Origin: Avichristensenella sp031550535
GTDB taxonomy: Bacteria > Bacillota > Clostridia > Christensenellales > Aristaeellaceae
Reading direction: 5' to 3'
Length of the DNA: 64,000 nt
Assembly: GCA_031550535.1 (NCBI GenBank)
Contig: JAVBOM010000070.1
Coordinates: forward strand, 1 to 64,000
Part shown: one piece after another, positions 31,325 through 39,312 of the stretch
How positions within the stretch are numbered: position 1 is the first letter of the stretch
How the letters are laid out: the number at the start of each line of letters is the position of its first letter
The notes under the pieces: model-generated
Database searches by the model: none
Told to the model about the DNA's origin: nothing
Seen by the model: the letters and a program-made list of their open reading frames with translations, nothing else
Program-made: the position numbers and the translations under genes

Positions 31325-32704
31325 TTACTTCTTTTCCTGCACGATTTCGTCTTTTTTCACCGTGTGGGCGATCAGGCCGGGTTCCTTGTCCTTCTGCTCC
31401 GGCAACACCAGATTCAGGATGATGCCGATGATGACGCCCAGGCCGATGCCGCTAAAGTTAAGCCAAGGCGCACCGACGACCGCGCCGCCCATGGAGAGCA
31501 CGAGCATCACAGCCGCGATGCACAGGTTGCGGTTGATGGTGAAGTCCACGTGGTTCTCCACCAGTGTGCGCAGGCCCACCGAGGAGATCATGCCGTACAG
31601 CACCACGCACGCGCCGCCCAGCACGGCGTTGGGGACTGTCTCGATCAGGCCGATGGCCTTTCCGAAGAAGCTGACCAGGATGGCGACCACGGCGGCCACA
31701 CGCAGCGACGCGGGGTTGTAGTTGCCGGTCGCGGCCAGGACGGCTGTATTTTCCGAGTACGTGGTGTTCGCAGGGCCGCCGATCAGACCCGCGAAGGACG
31801 TTGCTAGGCCGTCGCCCGTCAGCGTGCGGGCGAGGCCCGGGTTCTCCACAAAGTCTTTGCCGACGACCGCGCCGTTGGCGTACACGTCGCCGACATGTTC
31901 CACCAGGGTGACGATCGCGATGGGCGCGATTTTCAGGATCGCCGCCCAGTCAAAGCGGGGCAGCGTAAAGCTCGGGATCTCCACCCAGCCGCGCGCGGCC
32001 ACGGCCCCTGTGTTCATCAGGCCCTCCGGCGCGATGCCGGCCAGCACGCACACCCAGGTGAACACATAGCCGACCGCCAGGGCGATGACGATGGAGCTCA
32101 TTTTGATCATGCCCTTGCCGTACGAGGATAGGCAGATGGCCAGCAGGCACACGAGCAGCGCGATGCCCCAGCTCCAGTAGTAGCCGCCGGTGTACAGCGC
32201 GAATCCGTTGTTGTTCTGAATGTTGTTGATCGCCGCGCCCGCCAGGTTCAGGCCGATGATCGCGATGCCGACGCCGCGCACCAGCGGGGGGAACAGCTTG
32301 TCGATCAGCTTTTTGCCGAATACTTTGACGATGCCGGCAAAGGCCACATACAGAAGGCCCGCCACGATGATGCCGCCCATCGCGGCCGCGATCTGCTCCT
32401 GCTTGGTCGCGCCAAAGTCGGCATTGCCGATGATGGCCTGCAGCGCGGCGATGAAAGCGAATGAACTGCCAAGGAAGGTGGGCATCCGGCCGCGCGTGCA
32501 CACATGGAAGATCAGCGTGCCGACGCCCGCGGCGAACAGAGCGACCCCCACGTCAAGCCCTGTCAGCAACGGCACCAGGATGGTCGCGCAGGACATCGCG
32601 AACGCGTGCTGGAGGCCCAGCGTGATCGTCTTGCCCGTGCTGTTCTTGGGGTATTCCGAAGCATCCGGGAACAGGGCGTGGTTTACCTTCGTGAAAAACT
32701 CCAT
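31325..32704 (-). CDS. uraA: Uracil permease (NCS2 family)
   Basis: A 459-residue nucleobase:cation symporter with about 14 helices. It begins with GLQHAFAMSCATILVP, has the QxxGxTxF-region equivalent GRMPTFLGSSFAFI, VTLVEHVGDVYA with the substrate-site Glu, and ANTTYSENTAVLAATGNYNP, typical of UraA/PyrP uracil transporters. GAGGAG precedes the start at 32704. It lies downstream of pyrR on the same strand, and uracil uptake under PyrR control is a standard arrangement; a palindromic element sits between the two genes. Confidence 0.92.
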   Translation of the reverse strand: MEFFTKVNHALFPDASEYPKNSTGKTITLGLQHAFAMSCATILVPLLTGLDVGVALFAAGVGTLIFHVCTRGRMPTFLGSSFAFIAALQAIIGNADFGATKQEQIAAAMGGIIVAGLLYVAFAGIVKVFGKKLIDKLFPPLVRGVGIAIIGLNLAGAAINNIQNNNGFALYTGGYYWSWGIALLVCLLAICLSSYGKGMIKMSSIVIALAVGYVFTWVCVLAGIAPEGLMNTGAVAARGWVEIPSFTLPRFDWAAILKIAPIAIVTLVEHVGDVYANGAVVGKDFVENPGLARTLTGDGLATSFAGLIGGPANTTYSENTAVLAATGNYNPASLRVAAVVAILVSFFGKAIGLIETVPNAVLGGACVVLYGMISSVGLRTLVENHVDFTINRNLCIAAVMLVLSMGGAVVGAPWLNFSGIGLGVIIGIILNLVLPEQKDKEPGLIAHTVKKDEIVQEKK

Positions 32705-32782
32705 GGTCCCACTCCTCTTTCGGGAATTTATGATGAGCCGCGGTGCGGCACAATCATTCGGCAGCGGCGTGGATTCCTTAAC

Positions 32783-32841
32783 GGCGGCGCTGATATGAAA
32801 AATCAGGCGGCCATAAGAGGATTCCGTCAGGAATCCTTACC
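32783..32841 (+). repeat. Palindromic element P, copy I (short form, encodes pyrR end)
   Basis: GGCGGCGCTGATATGAAAAATC followed by GGCGGCC and GGATTCCGTCAGGAATCC. The minus-strand reading of its right end gives the last codons of pyrR (GKDS) and the TGA stop at 32827-32829, which is in the hairpin loop. Confidence 0.85.
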
Positions 32842-33378
32842 GCCGTCAGGGGAATACAGGCTCACGCTCGTCTCCTCGTCAAACGGGGGGATGCGGACGG
32901 TGATCCGCTCGTTTTGCGCCGTGGGCACGTTCTTGCCCACATAATCGGCGCGGATGGGCAGCTCGCGGTGGCCCCGGTCCACCAGCGCGGCAAGCTGGAT
33001 TTCAGCGGCGCGTCCCTGCGCGAAAACCGCGTCGATCGCGGCGCGGGCGGTGCGGCCTGTATAGAGCACATCGTCCACCAGCACCACGCGCATGCCGGCG
33101 ACATCAAAGGGGATGGCGCTCTTTGTGGCATGCGGCGCATCTGTGATCTTCATCAGGTCATCGCGGTAATGGGCGATGTCCACGCGCCCAACGGGCACGG
33201 AGATGCCCAGAATGTCCCGCATTTCCCAGGCGATGCGTTCGGCCAGCGGCACGCCGCGCCTGTATATGCCGATCAGGCACAGGCTGTCCGCCCCGCCGTT
33301 CTTTTCCAGGATTTCGTGCGCGATGCGCCGGACCGAACGCGCGACCGCTGCTTCATCCATAATCCGTGAGATGAACAT
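32827..33378 (-). CDS. pyrR: Bifunctional PyrR regulator / uracil phosphoribosyltransferase
   Basis: PyrR binds the pyr mRNA leader in response to UMP and also converts uracil plus PRPP to UMP. The 183-residue length fits. The PRPP loop VVLVDDVLYTGRTARAA (around residues 94-110), IGIYRRGVPLA and a basic RNA-binding face with VGRVDIAHYRDD are present. The start at 33378 has GGGGG upstream. Its own leader carries a PyrR site and terminator. The C-terminus GKDS and stop codon come from the palindromic element, so the protein end may differ slightly from relatives. Confidence 0.93.
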   Translation of the reverse strand: MFISRIMDEAAVARSVRRIAHEILEKNGGADSLCLIGIYRRGVPLAERIAWEMRDILGISVPVGRVDIAHYRDDLMKITDAPHATKSAIPFDVAGMRVVLVDDVLYTGRTARAAIDAVFAQGRAAEIQLAALVDRGHRELPIRADYVGKNVPTAQNERITVRIPPFDEETSVSLYSPDGGKDS

Positions 33379-33390
33379 GCCTACCCCCAA

Positions 33391-33480
33391 AATAAAAGGG
33401 CCTTGCCGCGCACGACAAGACCCGGTTTGCACACACCGGAAACCGAGGATCTTGTCAGCCTCTCGGGCTGTCTTAAAGAT
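33391..33480 (-). promoter_or_regulatory. PyrR-binding attenuator of pyrR-uraA
   Basis: On the minus strand, CTTTAAGACAGCCCGAGAGG with CTGACAAGAT (33449-33480) is a near-consensus PyrR-binding anti-antiterminator. An alternative antiterminator pairs GACAAGA with TCTTGTC. The terminator stem (33398-33408 with 33413-33423) is followed by TTTTATT (33391-33397). Confidence 0.85.
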
Positions 33481-33492
33481 CTTCCGGCGCGT

Positions 33493-33521
33493 ACTATACC
33501 ATATATTGTGTCATTTGTAAA
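33493..33521 (-). promoter_or_regulatory. Promoter of pyrR
   Basis: TTTACA (33516-33521) and TATAGT (33493-33498) on the minus strand, 17 bases apart, immediately ahead of the PyrR leader. Confidence 0.7.
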
Positions 33522-33553
33522 GCGCGGAACGCATGTTTTGACGCATTGCGGCA

Positions 33554-35161
33554 CTATTTCTTCGCTAACCGCATCGCTGCCTGGATGAAACCCGTAAACA
33601 GCGGATGCGCGCGGTTCGGGCGGCTCTTGAACTCCGGATGGAACTGCACGCCGACGAAGAAATCCTCCTCCGGCAGTTCCACCGCCTCCACGATGTGCCC
33701 GTCCGGCGACGTGCCACAGACGGAGAGCCCCGCCGCCTCCATTGCGCCGCGAAAATTGTTGTTGAACTCATAGCGGTGGCGGTGGCGCTCGTGAATCAAC
33801 GTCGTGCCGTAGGCTCTGTGCAGCGTGGAGTCCGGCTTGATCTGGCATGGGTACGCGCCCAGGCGCATCGTGCCGCCCTTGGGAATCTCGTTGTTCTGGT
33901 CGGGCATGAAGTCGATGACATGGTTGCGCTTAGTCCGCGCGAACTCGCGGGAGTTGGCGTCCGGAAGGTTCAGCGCGTGGCGCGCGAACTCAATCACGGC
34001 GATCTGCATGCCCAGGCACAGGCCGAAGTAGGGGACATAGTGCTCCCTGGCGTAGCGCGCCGCCGCGATCATGCCCTCGATGCCCCGGTCGCCGAAGCCG
34101 CCGGGCACCAGGATGCCCGCGCAGCCGTCCAGCAGCTCCGCCGCGTTTTCGTCCGTCACATCCGCGCTTTCCACCCACTGGATCTCCACCCGCACGCCGG
34201 TGGCGTACCCAGCGTGCGCGAGCGCCTCGCAGACGGACAGATACGCGTCGCGCAGGCGGATATATTTGCCGACAATCGCCACGCGGACGGACGGGCGGAT
34301 GCCCCGGACGCGTTGCATCATCTCTTCCCATTCCGTCAGATCCGGGTCCTGCGTGCGCAGCCTGAGCGCGCGGCAGGCGGCGCGGTCCAGCCCGGCCCGG
34401 TGCAGCATCAGCGGCAGTTCATACAGGCAGGAGGCCGTCTGGTTCTCGATGACGCAATCGGGCCGCACATCGCAGAACATGGCGATTTTTCGGCGCAAAT
34501 CGTCCTCCATCGGCTCGTCCACGCGCGTGACGATGATGTCCGGCGCGATGCCCATGGTGCGCAGCTCCTTCACGGAGTGCTGCGTGGGCTTGGACTTCGG
34601 CTCGCCGGACGCGGCCAGCAGCGGCACGAGCGTGACATGCACAAACAGGCAGTTGTGGCGGCCCATCTCGTTGGAAAGCTGCCGGATCGCCTCCAGGAAC
34701 GGCTGGCTCTCGATGTCGCCGATGGTGCCGCCGATTTCCGTAATCAGCACATCCGCACGGGACGCCTTGGCCGCCTGCCGGATGAACGCCTTGATTTCGT
34801 TGGTGACATGGGGGATGATCTGCACCGTCTCGCCCAGGTACGCGCCCTTGCGCTCCTTTTCGAGCACCGACCAGTACACCTTGCCGCTGGTGAGGCTGGA
34901 AAAGCGGGTTAGGTCCTCGTCGATGAACCGCTCGTAGTGTCCCAGATCCAGGTCGGTCTCCGCGCCGTCCTCGGTCACAAAAACCTCGCCGTGCTGGAAC
35001 GGGCTGAGCGTGCCGGGGTCCACGTTCATATACGGATCAAACTTCTGGGCCGCCACCCGAAGGCCGCGCGCCTTCAGCAGCCGCCCGAGCGAGGCTGCCG
35101 TGATGCCCTTGCCCAGGCCGGACACCACGCCGCCGGTCACAAAGATGTATTTTGTTGCCAT
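33554..35161 (-). CDS. pyrG: CTP synthase
   Basis: PyrG aminates UTP to CTP using glutamine and ATP. The 535-residue protein has the N-terminal synthetase domain (KYIFVTGGVVSGLGKG, FDPYMNVDPGTLSPFQHGE) and a C-terminal class I glutaminase domain with nucleophile Cys in GLCLGMQ (near residue 380) and VQFHPEF for the His/Glu pair. GGAGG precedes the start at 35161. It reads into the pyrR promoter region with no evident terminator between. Confidence 0.96.
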   Translation of the reverse strand: MATKYIFVTGGVVSGLGKGITAASLGRLLKARGLRVAAQKFDPYMNVDPGTLSPFQHGEVFVTEDGAETDLDLGHYERFIDEDLTRFSSLTSGKVYWSVLEKERKGAYLGETVQIIPHVTNEIKAFIRQAAKASRADVLITEIGGTIGDIESQPFLEAIRQLSNEMGRHNCLFVHVTLVPLLAASGEPKSKPTQHSVKELRTMGIAPDIIVTRVDEPMEDDLRRKIAMFCDVRPDCVIENQTASCLYELPLMLHRAGLDRAACRALRLRTQDPDLTEWEEMMQRVRGIRPSVRVAIVGKYIRLRDAYLSVCEALAHAGYATGVRVEIQWVESADVTDENAAELLDGCAGILVPGGFGDRGIEGMIAAARYAREHYVPYFGLCLGMQIAVIEFARHALNLPDANSREFARTKRNHVIDFMPDQNNEIPKGGTMRLGAYPCQIKPDSTLHRAYGTTLIHERHRHRYEFNNNFRGAMEAAGLSVCGTSPDGHIVEAVELPEEDFFVGVQFHPEFKSRPNRAHPLFTGFIQAAMRLAKK

Positions 35162-35217
35162 GGGTTACGCCTCCTTATCCGCGTACACATTTCACTATAT
35201 CACCATACATGAAGAAA

Positions 35218-35247
35218 CCCCGCCGCCCCGGTGAGGGGTAGGCGGGG
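35218..35247 (-). terminator. Terminator of purA
   Basis: CCCCGCC (35218-35224) pairs with GGCGGGG (35241-35247) and is followed on the minus strand by TTTCTTC. It lies between purA and pyrG. Confidence 0.6.
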
Positions 35248-35324
35248 GCCATGGGTGAGAAGGGTTGTAAAGGCGGGCGGAACGCGTTGGAACGGACCGC
35301 CTGTTTTGCTGGCTTCGGCACGCG

Positions 35325-36620
35325 TCAGCGCGCATGGGGGGCCTCCCGGACGATCAGCGCGTCGCGCTCCGCGCCCACGGACAGGAATGTCGCCGGGCAG
35401 CCAAGCGCCCGCTCGATGCGCTCGACGTACGCGCGCGTCTCCTCTGGCAGATCCTCATAGCGTCGCACGCCGGAAATGTCCTGCTTCCAGCCGGGCATCG
35501 TCTCATAGATCGGCTCGCATTCGTCCAGCACCGGCGTGTATGGGAAATCCTGGATCACCTCGCCGCCGCGCGTCCTGTACCCAACGCAGACGGGCAGCGT
35601 GTCAAACCCGCTGAGCACGTCCAGCTTCGTGATCGCGATTTCCGTCGCGCCCTGCAGCAGCACGCCGTAGCGGCTCGCCACCAGATCCAGCCAGCCGACG
35701 CGCCTGGGGCGGCCGGTCGCCGCGCCGTATTCATGGCCCATTTCGCGCAGCTTGTCACCGGTTTCGTCCAGCAGTTCGCCGACGAACGGCCCTGCGCCCA
35801 CGCACGTGGAGTACGCCTTCACCACGCCTACCACGCGGTCCACCTTCGCGGAGGGCAGGCCGCAGCCCGCCGGCGCGAACGCGGCCAGCGACGTGGAGGA
35901 GGACGTGTACGGGTAGATGCCGTAGTCCAGGTCGCGCAGCGCGCCAAGCTGCGCCTCGAACAGGAACTGCTTGCCCGCGCGGAGCGCGCCGTCCAGCATC
36001 GGCAGCGCGTTCACGATGTGCGGCCGAAGAATGTCCGTGTATTGGTGAATCCACGCCAGCATCCCGTCAAAATCGTACGGGTCGCTGCCGTATCCCTTGG
36101 CGTACACGGCGTTTTTCCAGTCCAGCAGGCGGCGCAGCGCCGCTTCCAGCACATCCTCATGCAGCAAATCGCCCATGCGGAGCGCCTTCTTGTACGCCCG
36201 GTCCGCGTACACGGGCGCGATGCCGCGCTGCGTGGAGCCGTAGCTCGCCCTGCCCAGCCGCGCCTCTTCCAGCTTGTCCTCCGCCGGGTGGATGGGCAGC
36301 ACCACGGTGGCGCGGTCTGAAATCTTGAGGTTATCGGGCGTGACGGCGATGCCACGCCCCCGCAGCGCGTCGATCTCGCCGCAGAGGTGCTTCAGGTCCA
36401 CCACGGTGCCCGGACCCAGCAGGTTGACCGTGCCGGGGCGGAAAATGCCGGAGGGCACCAGGTTTAACTTGAACTCGCCGTACTCGTTCACAATGGTATG
36501 TCCGGCGTTGTTTCCGCCCTGATAGCGGATGATGACATCGTAGCTGTTCGCCAGGTAGTCGACCATTCTTCCTTTGCCTTCGTCGCCCCAGTTGATACCC
36601 ACGATCGCGCAGTTTGCCAT
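35325..36620 (-). CDS. purA: Adenylosuccinate synthetase
   Basis: PurA joins IMP and aspartate with GTP to give adenylosuccinate, the first committed step to AMP. The 431-residue protein begins CAIVGINWGDEGKGRMVDYL, with the GDEGKG phosphate loop and catalytic Asp, NNAGHTIV and STQRGIAPVYADRA further on. A small feature is GINWGDEGKG where most enzymes read GxQWGDEGKG. The start at 36620 has purine-rich SD sequence upstream; a promoter lies at 36699-36727. It sits between trpS and pyrG but is probably its own unit. Confidence 0.95.
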   Translation of the reverse strand: MANCAIVGINWGDEGKGRMVDYLANSYDVIIRYQGGNNAGHTIVNEYGEFKLNLVPSGIFRPGTVNLLGPGTVVDLKHLCGEIDALRGRGIAVTPDNLKISDRATVVLPIHPAEDKLEEARLGRASYGSTQRGIAPVYADRAYKKALRMGDLLHEDVLEAALRRLLDWKNAVYAKGYGSDPYDFDGMLAWIHQYTDILRPHIVNALPMLDGALRAGKQFLFEAQLGALRDLDYGIYPYTSSSTSLAAFAPAGCGLPSAKVDRVVGVVKAYSTCVGAGPFVGELLDETGDKLREMGHEYGAATGRPRRVGWLDLVASRYGVLLQGATEIAITKLDVLSGFDTLPVCVGYRTRGGEVIQDFPYTPVLDECEPIYETMPGWKQDISGVRRYEDLPEETRAYVERIERALGCPATFLSVGAERDALIVREAPHAR

Positions 36621-36698
36621 TTCCCTGCTCCCTCCCCGCCTGGTACACACAAGCCGTTCACTCCGTGGCGCTACAGTGAGCGCCAAAACAACTAAATA

Positions 36699-36727
36699 AA
36701 CGTAGCATATCGCCTACGCGGTGTCAA
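36699..36727 (-). promoter_or_regulatory. Promoter of purA
   Basis: Consensus TTGACA (36722-36727) and TACGTT (36699-36704) on the minus strand with 17 bases between; the -10 is weak. Confidence 0.5.
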
Positions 36728-36754
36728 GATTTTTTCCAAATTGTAACGCGCAAA

Positions 36755-37768
36755 TTACAGCTCCATCGGCGCGAGTCCCATTTTCCGCCGCACCTTGCGC
36801 ATGGTGCGTTCCGCGATGGCGGCGGCGCGGCCCGCGCTGTCCCGCATGACCTGCTGCAGATACGGCTTGTCAGCCATCAGGCGGCGGTGCTCGGTCTGGA
36901 TGGGTTCGAGCGCCGCGACGGCCGCGTCCGCGACAGCCTCCTTGAACGCGCCATATCCCTGGCCCTCAAAGCGTGCCTCAATCGCCTGCATGGACTCACC
37001 CGTCAGCGCGCCCAGGATGCTCATCAGGTTGGAGACGCCGGGCTTGTTCTCCGTATCAAACCGCACGGACGCCTCGCTGTCGGTCACGGCGCGCTTGAAC
37101 TTCCTGCGGATCACGTCCGGCGCGTCCAGGATGGCGACATACGTGTCCTCCGGGTCCGATTTGCTCATCTTCCGCGTCGGTTCCTGCAGGCTCATCACGC
37201 GCGCGCCGACCTTGCCGAAGTAGCCGTCCGGCACGATGAACGTCTCGCCGTGCGCGTTGTTGAACCGGATGGCCACATCGCGCGCCAGCTCCAAATGCTG
37301 CTTCTGGTCCGCGCCGATGGGCACAAGGTCCGCCTGATAGAGCAGAATGTCCGCCGCCATCAGCACGGGGTAGGTGAGGAGACCCGCGTTGATATTCTCC
37401 GCGTGCTTGGAGGATTTATCCTTGAACTGCGTCATGCGCTGCAGCTCGCCGATATACGTGTGGCAGCTTAAAATCCAGGACAATTCCGCATGGGCGGGCA
37501 CGTGGGACTGAAAGTAGATCAGCGTCTTTTCTGGGTCCAGGCCCACGGCCAGGTAGATGCCCATGACCTCCAGGCACCGCTTGCGCAGCGCCACCGGGTC
37601 CTGCCGGACGGTGAGCGCGTGCAGGTCCACGATGCTGTAGATGCTGTCGTAGTCATCCTCCAGCAGCTTGAAGTTGCGCAGCGCGCCGATATAGTTGCCC
37701 AGCGTCAGTGCGCCGGACGGCTGTATGCCGGAGAAGATCACTTTCTTTGATGGCCGCTGTTGTTCCAT
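36755..37768 (-). CDS. trpS: Tryptophanyl-tRNA synthetase
   Basis: TrpS charges tRNA-Trp. The 337-residue class I enzyme shows the HIGH-equivalent in SGIQPSGALTLGNYIGAL (residues 13-30) and KMSKSD in the second half, with LLYQADLVPIGADQKQHLE typical of the family. GAGGAGG lies upstream of the ATG at 37768. It is controlled by a Trp-specific T-box leader of about 375 bases, so expression should rise when uncharged tRNA-Trp accumulates. Confidence 0.96.
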   Translation of the reverse strand: MEQQRPSKKVIFSGIQPSGALTLGNYIGALRNFKLLEDDYDSIYSIVDLHALTVRQDPVALRKRCLEVMGIYLAVGLDPEKTLIYFQSHVPAHAELSWILSCHTYIGELQRMTQFKDKSSKHAENINAGLLTYPVLMAADILLYQADLVPIGADQKQHLELARDVAIRFNNAHGETFIVPDGYFGKVGARVMSLQEPTRKMSKSDPEDTYVAILDAPDVIRRKFKRAVTDSEASVRFDTENKPGVSNLMSILGALTGESMQAIEARFEGQGYGAFKEAVADAAVAALEPIQTEHRRLMADKPYLQQVMRDSAGRAAAIAERTMRKVRRKMGLAPMEL

Positions 37769-37817
37769 GGGGAACGCCTCCTCGTACTTTCATCTTATAT
37801 TGTTCGTTTCAGGACAT

Positions 37818-38147
37818 AAAAAAACCCGTCCGTCGTTCGGGACAGGAATCCTGCGGTGCCACCCGAGTTGGCGCGCTGTCCATCCGGCGGACTGGCACCG
37901 GCCTTCCGCGCGGACGCTTCGCCGCGCCCTCTCTATGTCCTGATAACGCCGGACACGCGTCGCGCCCTACTCCGGTGGCACGGATTTGAAAAACCGGCCG
38001 CCATAAGGGGATTCCGCAAAGAATCCCTTCCTTGTTCGGGCACACCCTCCAGAGCCCATTCCCGCCTGCCGCTCGCGTCGGGTTTCACCCGCCCCGACTC
38101 TCTTTGGCGCGCCTTTCAGGGGTACTCTTCTCTGTCATCGGTTTCCA
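37818..38147 (-). promoter_or_regulatory. T-box leader of trpS (Trp specifier)
   Basis: On the minus strand: stem I with AGAGAG and GGTGAAACCC distal parts, a specifier TGG at 38056-38058 (in GAATGGGCTCTGGAG), a stem II/III region beginning GAGTAGGGCGCGACG, the T-box GGGTGGCACCGC (37853-37864), and a terminator CCTGTCC..GGACGGG (37825-37846) with a run of seven T (37818-37824). A palindromic element occupies 37974-38031, in the linker after stem I. Confidence 0.88.
37974..38031 (+). repeat. Palindromic element P, copy J (inside the T-box leader)
   Basis: GGTGGCACGGATTTGAAAAACCGGCCGCC, then CATAAGGGGATTCCGCAAAGAATCCC. Both hairpins are retained. It lies between stem I and the stem II region of the trpS T-box. 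Confidence 0.75.
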
Positions 38148-38151
38148 TCTT

Positions 38152-38180
38152 AGTATACCATGGCGCGCCGGGGATGTAAA
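38152..38180 (-). promoter_or_regulatory. Promoter of the trpS T-box leader
   Basis: TTTACA (38175-38180) and TATACT (38152-38157) on the minus strand, 17 bases apart, starting transcription near 38145. Confidence 0.7.
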
Positions 38181-38301
38181 GGACGGTGCGACAATAGCGC
38201 GGCACCGCTTGGCGGAAGTGAAATGTGAATAAAAAATCGCTTTTCGAACTGGATAATTTCTAAATATTCGAATTTTGATCGATTATTTGCATAATTATGT
38301 A

Positions 38302-38330
38302 TTGACAAAACCTTCCGGCCGCCGTACAAT
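38302..38330 (+). promoter_or_regulatory. Promoter of the amino-acid-binding protein gene
   Basis: Consensus TTGACA (38302-38307) and TACAAT (38325-38330), spacer 17. The preceding 70 bases are AT-rich. Confidence 0.75.
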
Positions 38331-38359
38331 GGCCCCACGAAAAGCAAGGAGGCGTTCCG

Positions 38360-39178
38360 ATGAAAAAGATTCTTGTAGCCATTCTGCTGCTGTCCCTGGT
38401 GATCATTCCCACGGTGGTCAGCGCAAACGAAACGTACGCGAACCGCTATGAGAAGGTTATGGCAACAGGCAAACTGGTCATGGGGACCGCCCCAGGCTAT
38501 CCGCCCTATGAGTTCCTGGACCTGACGAAAACGGGCGACGAAGCCATCGCCGGCAGCGACATCGAGCTGGGCAAATACATCGCGGAGAAGCTGGGCGTGG
38601 AGCTGGTGATCGAGAAAATGGACTTCAGCACGCTTCTGGGCGCGATCGGCAAAGGAACCGTGGACATCGCGATCTCCGGCATGGTGCCCAAGGCCGAGCG
38701 CGCGGAAATCATGGAGTTCACCGCCGCGTTCAACAAGGACGGCTACCAGGGCATCCTGATCTCCAAGGAGAACGCGGAGAAGTACAAGACGTTTGACGAC
38801 CTCGCCGGGCTGGTGGTGCTCGCCCAGAACGGCACGCTGCAACAGAACCTGATCGACGAGCAGCTTCCAGGCGCGAAGATGGAGCTTGTGACGACCGTCG
38901 GCGACGGTGTGATGATGGTCAAGGCCGGCAAGGCGGCGGGCATCGCCATCGCCGGCGTCGTGGGCGAACTGTACTGCAAGAGCTACCCGGATCTGGTGTT
39001 CCTGGAGCAGATGTTCGAATACGAGATGCTGGGCACGGTCGCGGGCATTCCCAAGGGCGAAATAGAGCTGTTGGACGCGATCAACCCGATCGTCGAGGAA
39101 GCCGAGGCCTCCGGCCTGTACGCCGAATGGCGCGAGGCGGCGCAGGAGCTGGCGGCCAGCCAGATGGTGACGGAGTAA
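38360..39178 (+). CDS. Amino-acid ABC transporter substrate-binding protein (SBP family 3)
   Basis: A 272-residue secreted binding protein. The N-terminal signal peptide ends near TVVSANET (cleavage around residue 22) with no lipobox cysteine. The mature part has the family 3 pattern: LVMGTAPGYPPYEFLD, GSDIELGKYIAEKLGVELVI, DIAISGMVPKAERAEIMEFT. Such proteins bind polar or aromatic amino acids. No permease or ATPase is adjacent, so it is an orphan that must use a transporter encoded elsewhere. It is divergent from the trpS T-box; a link to tryptophan is possible but not shown. Confidence 0.88.
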   Translation: MKKILVAILLLSLVIIPTVVSANETYANRYEKVMATGKLVMGTAPGYPPYEFLDLTKTGDEAIAGSDIELGKYIAEKLGVELVIEKMDFSTLLGAIGKGTVDIAISGMVPKAERAEIMEFTAAFNKDGYQGILISKENAEKYKTFDDLAGLVVLAQNGTLQQNLIDEQLPGAKMELVTTVGDGVMMVKAGKAAGIAIAGVVGELYCKSYPDLVFLEQMFEYEMLGTVAGIPKGEIELLDAINPIVEEAEASGLYAEWREAAQELAASQMVTE

Positions 39179-39229
39179 GCGCCATAGCCACGCAATGTTT
39201 TCTGTGATATACTTTCTATAGACTCAACC

Positions 39230-39254
39230 GACCCGCTTTTCGAGCGGGTCTTTT
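39230..39254 (+). terminator. Terminator after the amino-acid-binding protein gene
   Basis: GACCCGCT (39230-39237) pairs with AGCGGGTC (39243-39250), followed by TTTT. Confidence 0.7.
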
Positions 39255-39312
39255 GGGCTACAAAGGGCCGGGTGGCGCGGACGCGCAAAAGCAGAGACTT
39301 GGAGGAAGAACG

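Noticed and set aside
33605..34912. A 435-codon open frame on the plus strand
   Set aside because: Antisense to pyrG, which has all family motifs.
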